Assembly (NCBI RefSeq): GCF_000801105.2
Contig: NC_079515.1
Location: forward strand, 8,060,001 to 8,124,000
Length of the DNA stretch: 64,000 nucleotides
DNA from: Raphanus sativus
Lineage: Eukaryota; Streptophyta; Magnoliopsida; Brassicales; Brassicaceae
Reading direction: 5' to 3'
Under the pieces are notes generated by a model that was given only the letters and a program-made list of their open reading frames with translations, was not told the origin of the DNA and searched no databases. This document shows positions 24,550-35,968 of this stretch, piece after piece (positions within the stretch are counted from its first letter, which is position 1; each line of letters opens with the position of its first letter). The position numbers and the translations under genes are program-made.

Positions 24550-25003
24550 AATGTGATATCAAATAGCGTCTACACAACTCATGGAGGTCTCTTTCAAAGC
24601 TCTTCTCGGATCTATGAAGATAACACTTTACTATTGGGTTTTTTAGACGAATTTGACAAGATTGAGAGGAGGAGACAGGTTGGTGAGAATGATGATGATG
24701 ATGATGATGATGATGGGAATATAACTCTAAACCATGTTTTATGGTCGTGTCCATGGATGGCTGATGGTTTTAACGAGAGTGACTACAAGGGATGTCTTTG
24801 GGGAACTAATTGCACCGAGAGTTTTCTAAAACAATCAAAGTTAAAGGCAAGTGGTTAACTTCTAATGATGTTTTCGTATGTGATCATTTAAATTTGATGT
24901 GTTTTTTCTACCGTTTTAGATGATCATAAGATCACATGAAGGACCTGATGCAAGATCAGATCGAGAAGACATGGGAAACATGCTATGCGGATACTCACAT
25001 TAA
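24550..25003 (+). pseudogene. Captured fragment of a PP7-like Ser/Thr phosphatase gene
   Basis: Two exon-like pieces. The first (about 24550-24846) includes VYTTHGGLF, the conserved metal-site His motif of PPP phosphatases, then [13 protein letters not shown], an Asp run, NHVLWSCPW and [22 protein letters not shown] donor (AAG|GCAAGT, 24847) and a TTTTAG acceptor (24919) join it to MIIRSHEGPDARSDREDMGN, MLCGYS and a stop at 25001-25003. The layout matches the last third of plant PP7-type phosphatases (VFTTHGGLF ... WG.. FL ... IIR.HEGPD.R ... GYS). The catalytic N-terminal motifs and the end of the domain are absent. It lies wholly inside the Helitron, so gene capture is the simplest reading. 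No function is expected. Confidence 0.65.
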
Positions 25004-25740
25004 CACTAATCAAAATTTATATTATTAAACTCAATAAAAACCAATTTCTATGAGTATAAATATACAATTTTTTATATTATGTCTAAGTTCAAACAACAAA
25101 AATAATAATAGATTATCTTATATAAAATACAAAATCTTAAAATGTCATCAACATTGTTTGTACAAACAATACAAATAATATTGGATGTCCTTTTTCTTAA
25201 ACTATTATTTAGAATTTATTTGATTTTCCAAGCATTTAGAAACTTAAAAATGAAACCATTGGTTCGACATAAAAACTGTCGAAAATTCATATAACATGAA
25301 ACCAAACAAATATAATAGTTTTAGGTTTATCACCGAAAAATAAAAAACCTCGATCACTTCAACCGAACAAAACAAAATAAATATGGATTTAGAATGGTAT
25401 TTATATTTTAGGAGGTTTAAAAAAATAACGTAATACCGAACGAATATCCAGATTAAACAGATATAATATTTTTATCTTAAAAAGTAGGGCTGAACAAAAT
25501 ATCTGGAACTGAAGAACCAAGCCGAAACTGAACCGAAATTCAAGGTCCCGAACTCGATCAGACAAGGGTAAATAACCGAATGGTTCCTAAACTGATGTGT
25601 CCGAAGAACCGGTACTCAACCTGATCCGAACCGAGAACCGAATGAGTATCCGAAGATTTCCGAAATGTAAATATATATTTAAAATATTATTTATAATTAT
25701 ATGTATAATTATTTTAAAAATTAAAATCAAAATTATATAT

Positions 25741-28591
25741 GAGTTTATTGGCCAAATAGCCATATTTCAGAGTGAAATTAAGTGAATAACTTTGATTTTG
25801 ACATAATTAAGTGTCTGACTTTTTACTCACATTTTCTCCGGTTCTACCCCTTCTTATAAACGGTTGCCAGTTGCTATTCTTATAGTAAGGAACGTGTTTG
25901 GTTTTGTGACATATAATTATACAGAGTGTTTAATCTATCTCTAATTAATACAGAAGATGAAAGCATACAAAAGATGAAAGAGAATGCTGAATGAGTGAAT
26001 AACAGTTGTACGCGTTACACAATTTATGTTACCATAACAGACAAATAAAGTTATTGGAATTGTTATTCTATATGGAAAATAGTATAGATCTCAAAATAAA
26101 CTGTATTTTATCAACTAAGAACTAAACACTGTATGAAAATGTAAATCATAAACTAAAAATATATAATTTCTTAAACTGTGTTTACACGATCCAATTTTTA
26201 AATTAAACATACACAATGTAAATCCAAAACATCTTTAAATTAAACATACACAATTTCTTAAACTGTGTTTAGACGAAACATGCATTACTATTCTATATGA
26301 CAAAATAGTATAACTCAAGAAATAAAGGCAAATAGAATGGAAATACGAAAAAAATCCCAAATGATAATCTCAAGCGTACATAAACTAACCCCTAACAATT
26401 AAGCACTAAACCCTACACAGAAATATAAACTCTAATCCAATGTAACTCCAAACTTTGAATGAAGACCATAAACTAATCAGTAAACCACACACAATAATAT
26501 AAACGACACCCTATAAACTAATCACTAAACCCTAGACAAAAATATGAACCTTAATCTAATGTCAAGTTTAATCTTCCATAAACTAAACATTGTCCACTAA
26601 TCACGCAAACTAATAGAAAATATAAACCCTTATCCAATGTCAAACCAATCTTACATAAACTAAACATAAGTTTCGAGCTGATAGTAAAAATGCATTTTCA
26701 TTCTATATGAGGCATATAGAATACATAAAAATAAAATGTAACTGCAATGTAACGATAATGTACAATGTATCTCAAATGTTGATATGAGTATGCCTTCATG
26801 GAATGTGGTAATGCCTGTCTCAATGTCAACACAATCGTACATAAATTAAACCCTACATGGAAATATAAACCCTAATCCAATGGCAACCTCAATCTTACAT
26901 AAACTAAACACTAGCCACTAATCACTAAACCATACATGGAAATATAAACCCTAATCCAATGTCAACCCCAATCTTTCATAAACTATGAAAATATGAAATA
27001 TATACTAGTACCAAGTGGTAAGCAACAGTAAGTGATAGTCCATTGCATGGTATAAACCAGAATATTGAGAATGTACATTTCCATTCTATGTATAGTATGT
27101 AGAATAGAAAGATGGTAATTTTAGTTGAATTCGAAAGAGCATATTCTTATTTTTTGCAACATTTGAAACGTCTATCATTCAGTGGAAGTAGGTAATGATT
27201 TTCCAGAAAATAAACACCTATCCAATCATCACTAAACCCTATACGGAAATATAAACCCTAACCCAAGTAGTAAAATACGTAAATTTAAATACATGATGAA
27301 TAAAGAAGCTAAAGAATGTGATATTAAACGTTCCAATTTATAGCAGGTATGGAAATAAGATGAATTTCCATTTTGCATGGTCCAAATAGAATAGAAACAT
27401 GTAATAGGTATGGCCCTCCACATACAATACTTTGTGAAACTATGATGCGTTCAGCCTCGCCAAGTTCTCATCCTATAATGCACCCTTGATCACCCCAATC
27501 AAGCGGAGGTTGAAATAGTTGTTAAATAATTTCTTTCCAGTGGATTTAAAATCTGTCACAAACAATCTACTCGGAAGATCTAAATCGTCCATGTCAAACC
27601 TGAAGAATGAAGGTAAGAGGTAAACACGGCTAAGACAAAGTATTATATTAAACAAGTAGATATGAATTTTTATAGTGCAAACAAGTAGAATTAAAGCCAA
27701 AATAGTGGAGTATTAAACCATTCAATTCAATCTCAAGTACAATAGTTTTACATGTAGTTATTCTGTACCATTTTGAATAGAATAGGAATGAAAGATCTCA
27801 TACTATGTCTAAACCCAGAAAACTATACCATTTCGAGTAGAATAGAAGAGGAATGAAAGACTGCATATTATGTCAACACACAGACAAACCTATCGATTGC
27901 ATATGTTATTCCATACAACAAACTATATTACTATACTATGTACTATATATATCCACTAAAAATCACAATTCAAATTTAAGAAAGACTAAGAACAATCGGG
28001 GAAACCCCATCCCCAAATCACCTCAACCCTAAATCAATTGGCGAACTTCGTCACTGAAAACAGATACGACAACGAGGCTATAGATTTACCAAAAGATTAT
28101 CCAAGTTTCGACTATATTGCAAATAGGAAATAAAACAGCATCAGAAGAAGAGAATCGAAAGTAAAATCCAAAACATACCGTAATTGAGAGATCTGAATCA
28201 ACAGTGGTAATTGGAATAGATACAGATTCACACTATTTCCTGCTGCAACTGTAACGCTGTCGTCTGGCTGAAAATTCTAGAAGAGTAGTAAAGCGCGCAT
28301 TTGCAACCAGTGAAGAAGAAAAAAAATATGATTAATCCAACGAAGGTGACGATGTGGAGCAACTCGATATCGAAGATGAAGATAACTAAAAAGAAAAGAT
28401 GTGAAAACAGTTAAGCCACGATTTACTTTTACAAATTGTAATTTATAAAAAAATTCTTCAGGTTACGCCGGTTACAGGAAGGGGTAATACTGTATTTATA
28501 TATATAGATAACGGCGTGTATTAGAAAAGTTAGGGATATTGGTTAGACAGTGAATTAGACGTTTTTTCATGGTCATACGACCAAATTTCCC
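25741..28591. mobile_element. Mutator-like element (2851 bp) with 9-bp target duplication
   Basis: ATTATATAT occurs directly at both borders (25732-25740 and 28592-28600), the 9-bp duplication typical of Mutator elements. The termini are imperfect inverted repeats: left GAGTTTATTGGCCAAATAGC, right (reverse complement) GGGAAATTTGGTCGTATGAC, aligning without gaps at 13 of the first 23 positions. No transposase is recognisable. From about 26350 to 27260 the body carries a degenerate repeat with the phrase ATAAACCCTAATCCAATGTC in at least eight copies. It is nested in the Helitron. Confidence 0.6.
26350..27260. repeat. Degenerate tandem repeat with AAACCCTAATCCAATGTCAA units
   Basis: The phrases ATATAAACCCTAATCCAATG, TCTTACATAAACTAAACA and CACTAATCACTAAACC recur with spacings of roughly 60-130 bases (for example near 26405, 26545, 26622, 26868, 26945 and 27248). 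It is a diverged array internal to the Mutator-like element. The CCCTAA words resemble plant telomere units but are not in tandem. Confidence 0.5.
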
Positions 28592-29051
28592 ATTATATAT
28601 TAAATATATTAATTATTTTGTGTATTTTCAGATAAAATATGATAGTTTGTATAGAAATACTCAAAAAACCGTGTCCAATGAGTAATTTTAGTTTTTTTTG
28701 GTATATTTGGGTAGTTTGGATAGAAAATACCCGAACCGAATCAGGTAATATGGTTAATTTGAGTATGAACCAGTTTCAGATATATTAGTTATTTAGTTAT
28801 TTTAAGTTTTTTTACATCAAAACCGAATCTACTCGAACTCGGGAGGACTCGACTCGAACCTGACTCGGAATTTTGTAATATCCAAATGATACTTAATTTT
28901 CAAACTTGAGAAATCTGGTATCCGAAAAAACGACGGATACCTGAATATTCATGCCTATTAAAAAGATAACAAAATCAATAATTTCATTCTTCCGTGAAAG
29001 ACACGGGTTATTACCTAATATTCTAGGTATAATACGTGTGGGTGTGGATAG

Positions 29052-29898
29052 GTCATGCGAGACTCTAGTGAAGTGAGTAGAGGATCAGGTTTTGTTGCGT
29101 TTTCGAAACCTGAGGAAGCTTCTAAAGCTGTAAGTTTCTTAGATACACACACATGCATGATGCATGCACATGTAAAATGCATCACGTTACTTGAAATGGA
29201 GAAACTAATTAGTGGTTTTGTTTTCATGTATTCAGATGGAGGAGATTAATGGAAAAATGAAGATAAGAAAACAAGTTTACATGGATCTAGCTATATCACT
29301 TGCAAATGCAACTCCAGACCAGCAGAAAACCGTAAGTAAATATGTTAAAAAAAAATTAAGTAAATATGTTTTGTTTAACTTCATAACTATATACTTGTCT
29401 CTTTGTTTTTGTTGTGTTATTCTTCTAAGAAATGAAATATGATTTGTACAGAAGCTAGGTGAGAATCTTTACCCAATGGTGGAGCAATTTGAGCCAGAGT
29501 CAGCAGCAAAGATCACAGGAATGCTTCTTGAAATGGACCAAACCAAAGTTCTTCACTTCCTTGAATCCTTAGCTGCTCTCGAATCCAAAGTCGCAGAGGC
29601 AATGGAGATCCTGAGGATTGTAAAAGAGCAGCAGCAACAATATAGAGGTGGGTCTGAATCTGCGAGTGACTCAAAACCCTCTCTAAGCACTGACTCAAGA
29701 CCCTCTCTAAGTTCAAGTTTTATAAGCCCAAAGCTCAAGTCTCTAGCGTGTGAACAGAGGTGGGTCTGCATCTGCGAGTGGCTCAAAACCCTCTTTAAGC
29801 TCAAGTTTTATAAGCCCAAAGCCCAAGTCACTAGCGCGTGTGAACAGTCGACTATCGATTGGCGAGAGGTCGGTCATGTTGCTGACCTACAGATTTGA
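29052..29898 (+). CDS. PAB C-terminal (MPC-like) gene: half RRM4 plus PABC/MLLE domain
   Basis: Three exons, 29052-29129, 29236-29331 and 29452-29898, splice in phase into one open frame. From the first ATG (29055) this gives 205 residues. Exon 1 is the RNP1 half of RRM4 (SRGSGFVAFSKPEEASKA). Exon 2 holds EINGKMK and then, with the usual Pro/Gln-rich linker missing, LANATPDQQKT. Exon 3 holds the PABC peptide-binding domain (LGENLYPMVEQFEPESAAKI, TGMLLEMDQTKVLHFLE), including the KITGMLLE signature that binds PAM2 peptides. The position equals Arabidopsis At3g19350 (MPC, an imprinted gene encoding only the PAB C-terminus). The tail after the MLLE domain comes from a tandem duplication read in two frames. 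It could be a living short gene or a pseudogene whose frame has not yet broken. Upstream PAB exons are broken, so transcription must start in or near the Helitron end. Confidence 0.65.
29646..29850 (+). repeat. Tandem duplication in the MPC-like last exon
   Basis: A unit starting GAGGTGGGTCTGAATCTGCG (about 29646) and running through AAGTTTTATAAGCCCAAAGC to GTGTGAACAG recurs at about 29757-29850, with an internal 20-base difference. The two copies are translated in different frames, giving first a Ser-rich and then a Trp/Lys-rich tail. Confidence 0.7.
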
Positions 29899-30349
29899 TT
29901 CCTTAGAAGAAGTCGGGGAATGATGTGGTTTCAGGAACAAGTCTCAATATCTGTGGTTGATAGTGCTAATCTCCCTAAATCATTTGCAACATAGTAGCAA
30001 ACATTGAATTCTATAATGAAAATACTTCATATTCCTCACAAAATTTGGCGAGTATGTGTATAAACTATACATACCAAAGAAGAAGAAAAGGAGATTATGT
30101 AAAACATTTTTTTTTGCAACCTAAAGTTTCAAACTTTCAATGGTATGATATCTATTTGCTAACTTGGTGTTATAGGATCTAACTAAATAATTTAACATAT
30201 ATTCATGTTACATTTACTTCGGATAATGTTGATAAATATCTTTCAAATATCAGATTAGTTTAAACAATTTACTAAAAGCATAAAGATTAATGATTTTATA
30301 CAAATTAGCATGATTAGATATTGTTGCCAAATCTCTTTCGTATATCAGA
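29899..30349. other. Spacer downstream of the MPC-like gene
   Basis: AT-rich DNA, presumably the 3' UTR and flank of the MPC-like gene. No gene or clear repeat is seen. Confidence 0.4.
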
Positions 30350-32118
30350 TCTATACTATTAAAGCAGAATTCTTCGTAGGATTCTTCCATTGATTTTCTA
30401 AAAAATTACAATGCTATGTCACTAATAAATTATATATTATAATTTGTTTCTACCTAAATTTTTTTGAACGATTTTTCTACCTAAATCTAAACAAACGCAT
30501 TATAGAATTTGGAAAGAAATGATTACCATATATTCTATTCCTTGCTCTGTTATAACTCTAACCATAAATTGTATACTGTCAATTATGTCTTTAATGTTTT
30601 GCAGTATAAAATCAAAACATTTTTTTTTTTGAAAAATATAGAAAATCAAGACGTTTTGCAGTAGTATATAATTTGTAAAATATTCTAATTTTAAAATCTT
30701 TTGTGCAACCTAAATATGAATATTGGTTTAGCCTCTTAATATATTACCTTTTCCGAAATACTATAATAGCATTCATAATTTTAGATATTTTCAATTTTTT
30801 TTTTAATTTACGAGTTTCAAACTTGTGCAACAATCAAAACCATTTAATACCGGTTTGTAAATAGAATAATATTTACGATGTATCTAATTTCAATATATAC
30901 AAAAGGTTTGTAAATCAACTTTAATAAATACTAAAAACTCAATGTGACTAAAAGATTTTTATTCTAAACAATATTATTTTCAGAATAGATACATGTCTCC
31001 AAACCATATCAAAATATGCATGTAACTACACATATGTTTCTGTTAAAAATTTGTCTTTCTCAAAAAAAAAAAACTACACATATGTTAATCATTAATCATA
31101 TCATCATTACACACAATTGTTTCATCAATATACTGAGAGGACCAGATATTTATATACCTACATTATTATAACGAACTAATTCACTCCACAAATATATTTT
31201 TCATCGAAATGAAATGTTCAACACATACTTTGTTGAAATTTTATTTGCATATCATTGTTCTTCCATTTATATAAATTAACAATCAAACTTATAACTTAGT
31301 TAATTTAAGATTTGATCTTAAGTTAGAAATCTTTTTATCTGAAATATACTATTGTTATTTTGTACGAGTTATTTTAAAAGGTAAGCATAATATTTATTAA
31401 AATGCAAGATAGGTTGAACCAACATAGCAATCATTTTATTATAACAAGAAATTTTCTCATTTCAATTTTGAATCATTAAAAATGTAAAATGAGTTAAATA
31501 AGATAATTATTCTATTTTGATCTTCATATAATTAAATATTTATATTTTAATTTGATTATAAAATAATTAAACATAAATACATTTTACAAATGAATATATT
31601 GTCCCATGTAATTTTAGTATTATAAAACAACAGTATATATATTAAATTGCAACAATATTTTCTTAAAAATACTACATTTATTTTTAAACTATGATCTTTT
31701 GTGGTAGCATAGATTATTTATTAACATAAATTAAGTTTATATATATTTTTCGGTTTGTACTGAAAGTGACACTTCAAATGCCAAACAATGAATATATTTG
31801 ACATTTGAAAATAATAATTTGGCTTCGATTAGTAAACTTATTATTGAAAAGCTAAATTTTAAAAACTGTAATTGTAATAGACGATTTTCATTTAATTTTT
31901 AATTATATTGTGTAAAAATCAAAAGTGTTACAAAATAATATAAATCAATATGTATTCAAATTCTCATCAAAATCAAAATTTTGTTCTATTGAAAAATTAA
32001 ATATATAATTTAAAAAATAAAAAAAATGTGGATTATGTAAAACATTTAAATTATCATCAATTAATTTGTTTTCAAACAAAAAATAATCCCGCGCTTTTAA
32101 AGCGCGGGTCAAATCTAG
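30350..32118 (+). mobile_element. Non-autonomous Helitron, 1769 bp
   Basis: The 5' end TCTATACTATTAAAGCAGAA begins at 30350 after A. The 3' end has a perfect 10-bp stem hairpin (CCCGCGCTTT T AAAGCGCGGG, 32088-32108) followed by TCAAATCTAG ending at 32118 and then T. The interior is AT-rich without coding capacity. Confidence 0.75.
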
Positions 32119-32921
32119 TTTGTTTTATAAAATTACTACTAAGGATTTGATTGGCAGAAAATTAGCATAAACATTATATTCGTTATTATCCTATCAACAC
32201 TTCTCACAAAAACATTTACAATATATTAATGTTCTCCAAATATTTTAACTTTTTAAAAAGAACAATATTTCACAATAAAAATATAATATAATTTATATAA
32301 TTACTAAGGATTTGATTGGCAGAAAATTAACTTTTTAAAAATAACAATATTTCATTATTTTTAATAAAAACATAAAAGAATATATATTTATATATTATAA
32401 AATAAACATATCTATATTACTTACAAAAAAAAATTATATGTCATATATTATTTTTATGATAATATTATATATGAATCATTTACTGCTCTTCCAATAAATA
32501 ATAATGATAATTTATACATAAATTATATATAATTGATTTATTTTAGTTAATAATATCAAAAAATATTTTTATATCCAAAAATAAATTTTATCTTTTAAAA
32601 TAAATTTTACATTGATTTTTCAAAGATAATAATATTTCACATTTAAAAATTAATTAAATTTATATAATTAAATAAGATTCATTATTTTTAATAAAATGTA
32701 TTATTAATATAGATTATAATTTAATATATATATATATATATATATTATTTATAAATATATTATATAGTAACTTTTATGATAATTTTAAACTTGTATAATG
32801 TTATTGCTCTACCAATTAATTTATTCAAAATTTTAAGGAGGGCATACACTTTCTGCAAGATACTTCTTTTACGACATAATAGTATTGCTTCTTCAATAAA
32901 TGTATCAATTGAGGCCTAAGA
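32119..32921. other. AT-rich intergenic DNA
   Basis: The phrase ACTAAGGATTTGATTGGCAG AAAATTA occurs twice (about 32139 and 32304). A (TA)n run lies at about 32728-32747. No gene is supported. Confidence 0.4.
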
Positions 32922-33621
32922 CTATGTATATTGGTATAGAAGATTCAACGCCCTAATTTTTACTTTTTACATTCCAAATTATCTTCTTTTTCTTCCACCT
33001 AACAATTCAACACTCATTCATTTTTTATACTCTATAACAGTTTTGTTTAATAAACTTTAACATCCAATCTCATTTTTTATATTAATAAAAAATCTCAATT
33101 AGTTTAATTAAAATTTTAATGAATAAAATATATATTTTTAATTTTAGTTTCACTTTTATAAATAACAAAATAGAAAATATAGATATTCCTTAAATATTTA
33201 TAAGATTCATATTACTGAAAAAGTTTTAAAGAAATATTTAAAAATATAATCAAGAATTTAAGGTTATAATGATAGAAAATATACTATAAATATAAGTTAT
33301 TTTCGTATCCAAATCAAATGAACCAAATCTCTACTTATAGAGTTTAAAAAGTTATAAATTTTGATATATAAAAAATAAATTTACAAAATAATTAGTTGTA
33401 AATAATTGTTGTTTAATAATTGAGATAAAAAATAAATCCAAAATATATACAACCCAATAATAAAGTAACGCATGTGAAAAACGGGTCCCATTCTTTTTTT
33501 ATTCAACGGTTGAATTTTTTTGACCTGCTGAGTCCCAATCAGCATTAAACATCCCTATTGTTTTGTCTCTTGTTTTTTCAACTGTTGAATTTTTTTTTTC
33601 AACAGGCTCAATGTACATAGC
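32922..33621. mobile_element. Small TIR element (MITE-like), about 700 bp
   Basis: The left end CTATGTATATTGG and the reverse complement of the right end CTATGTACATTGA match at most positions. CCTAA lies just outside both ends, but the duplication length is uncertain. The body is AT-rich with no coding capacity. A diverged relative follows at about 33770-34480: both share a stretch like AACAC(C/T)CAT TTTTATTTTCTACA and TTTTGTTTAA. Confidence 0.4.
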
Positions 33622-33769
33622 CTAAATAAATAGTCAAAGAATAGGATCTTTCTTGTCCTATCACCTATTATTTATTGATACTATCTTTAAACTATACTTG
33701 TGGGTTGTGTGTGTATAATTATCTTTTGTTTCTGATTTTGTTTTGTTGATTAAAAACTCTGAACACAGT

Positions 33770-34061
33770 AGCGTGTGAGGGTAAACAAACAGTGGTGTGC
33801 CTACATTGTTTAGATATTTACAACACTTTATTTTCACTTCACATCATCTTCTATTTCCTCCATATCATCTTTTCTTTTTCCACATCACAGTTTAACACCC
33901 ATTTAATTTTTATTTTCTACAATGGTTTTGTTTAAAAAAAATTACAAAACCCTATCCCACTAATAGCAAAAATATAGTAAAAATGAGTTTTTTCTGTCTC
34001 CAAATGAAAAAAACAAGTTTATATTTACAGAGTATAGAAAATGATGAAGTTTGATATAAAA

Positions 34062-34111
<50 letters not shown>

Positions 34112-34480
34112 TAATCATATGCAATAATTGAGATAAAAAAACAAAGTTAGAAAAAATGAGCATCCAATCAATTTCTTACACTTGTCATCATCCACATATT
34201 TACATAGAATATAAACTGAGAAACATACATAATATTTTGGTCTGTGTTTAAAAAAAAAAATAATATTTTGGTCCAATCAACATTTGCCACGTCATACAAG
34301 AAGAGCACATATTTTTTATCAATGCTATTGATAAGTGTTAATACTGAATTTGCCACATCATATATATTTTACTTTTACAATAAACCATTGTAATCTTATC
34401 AGCTGTTGATTGTAATCTTATCAACTGTTGTTAATATTTATCAAAAGTTGATAAATCTCCCATTGTAAGTAGTCTAAGAA
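33770..34480. repeat. Diverged relative of the 32922 element, with a (TA)n microsatellite
   Basis: The internal sequence (TTCCACATCACAGTTTAACA, then CCATTTAATTTTTATTTTCT) parallels 32990-33060. The ends resemble each other only weakly as inverted repeats, so its borders are approximate. It contains a pure (TA)n run at 34073-34107. Confidence 0.35.
34073..34107. repeat. (TA)n microsatellite
   Basis: Uninterrupted TA repeat of about 17 units. Confidence 0.9.
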
Positions 34481-35968
34481 CCTACAAACATTTAAAGTAT
34501 TTGCAATAAAACCTACTGCACAAGGAACATGAGATTCTTGTAGCCTTAAACGATGAAAGGGGACGAAAGAAGTGTTTGTTCAAGTGGAGCGACTGCAAAA
34601 AGTAATAATTGAATTAATGGAGACTGGATCAATGGTTTATCGTTTATTGTGTAATATTTCAACCGACCATGGTAATGGATTTTCTGGTTCGTGAGTCCTT
34701 CTAAATAAGAATTAGCCAATCCATGAGTACACCATGAACAACAAGATATATACATCATTTTGTGGTAACCTTTGATTACATAGGTGGTTTGCATCTTCAA
34801 CTTTTAATAAATTATTTAGAAATCAATTAATACTATTAAAACAAAATTACAACATATATTACTAACTATATATCATTAAATATAGCTTAAATATGGTAAG
34901 GTTTAAATAAGTAAACATAAACAAATATTGAGTTGATTACATTAAATAACATTTTTGTCATTTTTTACAATGAGAAACACTTCTCACATTTGACACACAT
35001 TTTTAGTGGGACCTAGACGTTTTTTGACAAATTTGTCTTTAATGAGAAGAACGAGATGTTTGTAGACATGGATGGATACATGAATGTTTGTGGACATAGA
35101 TACATAAATATTTGTGGAGAGAGTATGATATATCTCCTTTTTATGCATATCATTTCTTTACATCCTAACTAACAATTCTAACTATAATTAACTTTCAATT
35201 TGTTTTTTACTCTCAAAATTAATTATTTATAATTATAGCATACATATGAGGTATGGATGGAACAATTATGGATAAATGAACTCTCAGGAGAAAATTGTGG
35301 ATGATGTATTAAAAATAAGTCAGTTTTGGACTACGAGTTCTGGATGAGAATTGTGGATGGCTGACTTGTAGTTGTGGATGAAGACTTGTAGTTGTTGATG
35401 AAGACTTGTGGACGATTTGAGTTGCAGATCTGGATGACTGACTTGTAGTTGTGATCACGGGTAAGTCTCCAACAGATCTGTGTACAGCGGTTTGAAAGAT
35501 GAGATATAATGAGTTGGAACTGGAACTCGATCGTGGTGGTGGTGTTGGCGGTGCAAGTAATGGTGGGAGTAATGGTGGAAACATGGTTAATGGGTTTCTT
35601 ATTCCCAGAGACTATGGTGAAGAAGAAACTCTTAAAAAGTCTCAGCTAACCACCATCGTGTTAAGATATTCATGTCCACAACTAGTCTATAATTTTACTA
35701 TTCACGGTTGGTGTTCACCTTTTAACTTTGTTTACATGTTTATATATATTATATATATATATATGAAAATAGATCTTAAAAGATAGAGAAATTAATATAT
35801 AATTTATTATGATAATTATTTTTGTTTAATATATTTTAGAATTTGAGATAAAAACAAATGAAAAATAAAGTGGAATAAGAATAGGAGAGAGATAGCTAAA
35901 AGAGAATGGGACAATGAAACATGGGACAAGAAACATGTTCATTTCATTGTCTTGTAGTATAATTAAAA
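34481..35968. other. Intergenic DNA with short tandem repeats at 35330-35460
   Basis: Words GACTTGTAGTTGTGGATGA and close variants recur four or five times between about 35360 and 35455. The flanking GTTTGTGGACATAGATACAT-type words recur at 35055-35115. The open frame at 35499-35786 is Gly-rich and short and matches no family I know. No host gene is supported. Confidence 0.45.

Larger units (their letters stand above)
24113..29018 (+). mobile_element. Helitron (4906 bp with nested insertion) in a PAB intron
   Basis: The 5' end TCTCTATATATTAAAAGAGA starts at 24113 after A. The 3' end has the hairpin CCGTG-AAAGA-CACGG (28992-29006), then 8 bases and CTAA at 29015-29018, followed by T. This fits TC...CTRR with A/T flanks. 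Excluding the Mutator-like insertion with one target copy (2860 bp), the element is about 2.05 kb and non-autonomous. It carries a PP7-like phosphatase fragment. Its excision would restore a 70-nt PAB intron (24076-24112 plus 29019-29051) with GT and AG borders. That strongly supports both termini. Confidence 0.75.

Noticed and set aside
26350..27260. Interstitial telomere repeat
   Set aside because: CCCTAA words occur inside longer diverged units and not as a head-to-tail telomere array.
35499..35786. Gly-rich 95-residue open frame
   Set aside because: It lies beside short tandem repeats, ends in a TA microsatellite translation, and matches nothing known.
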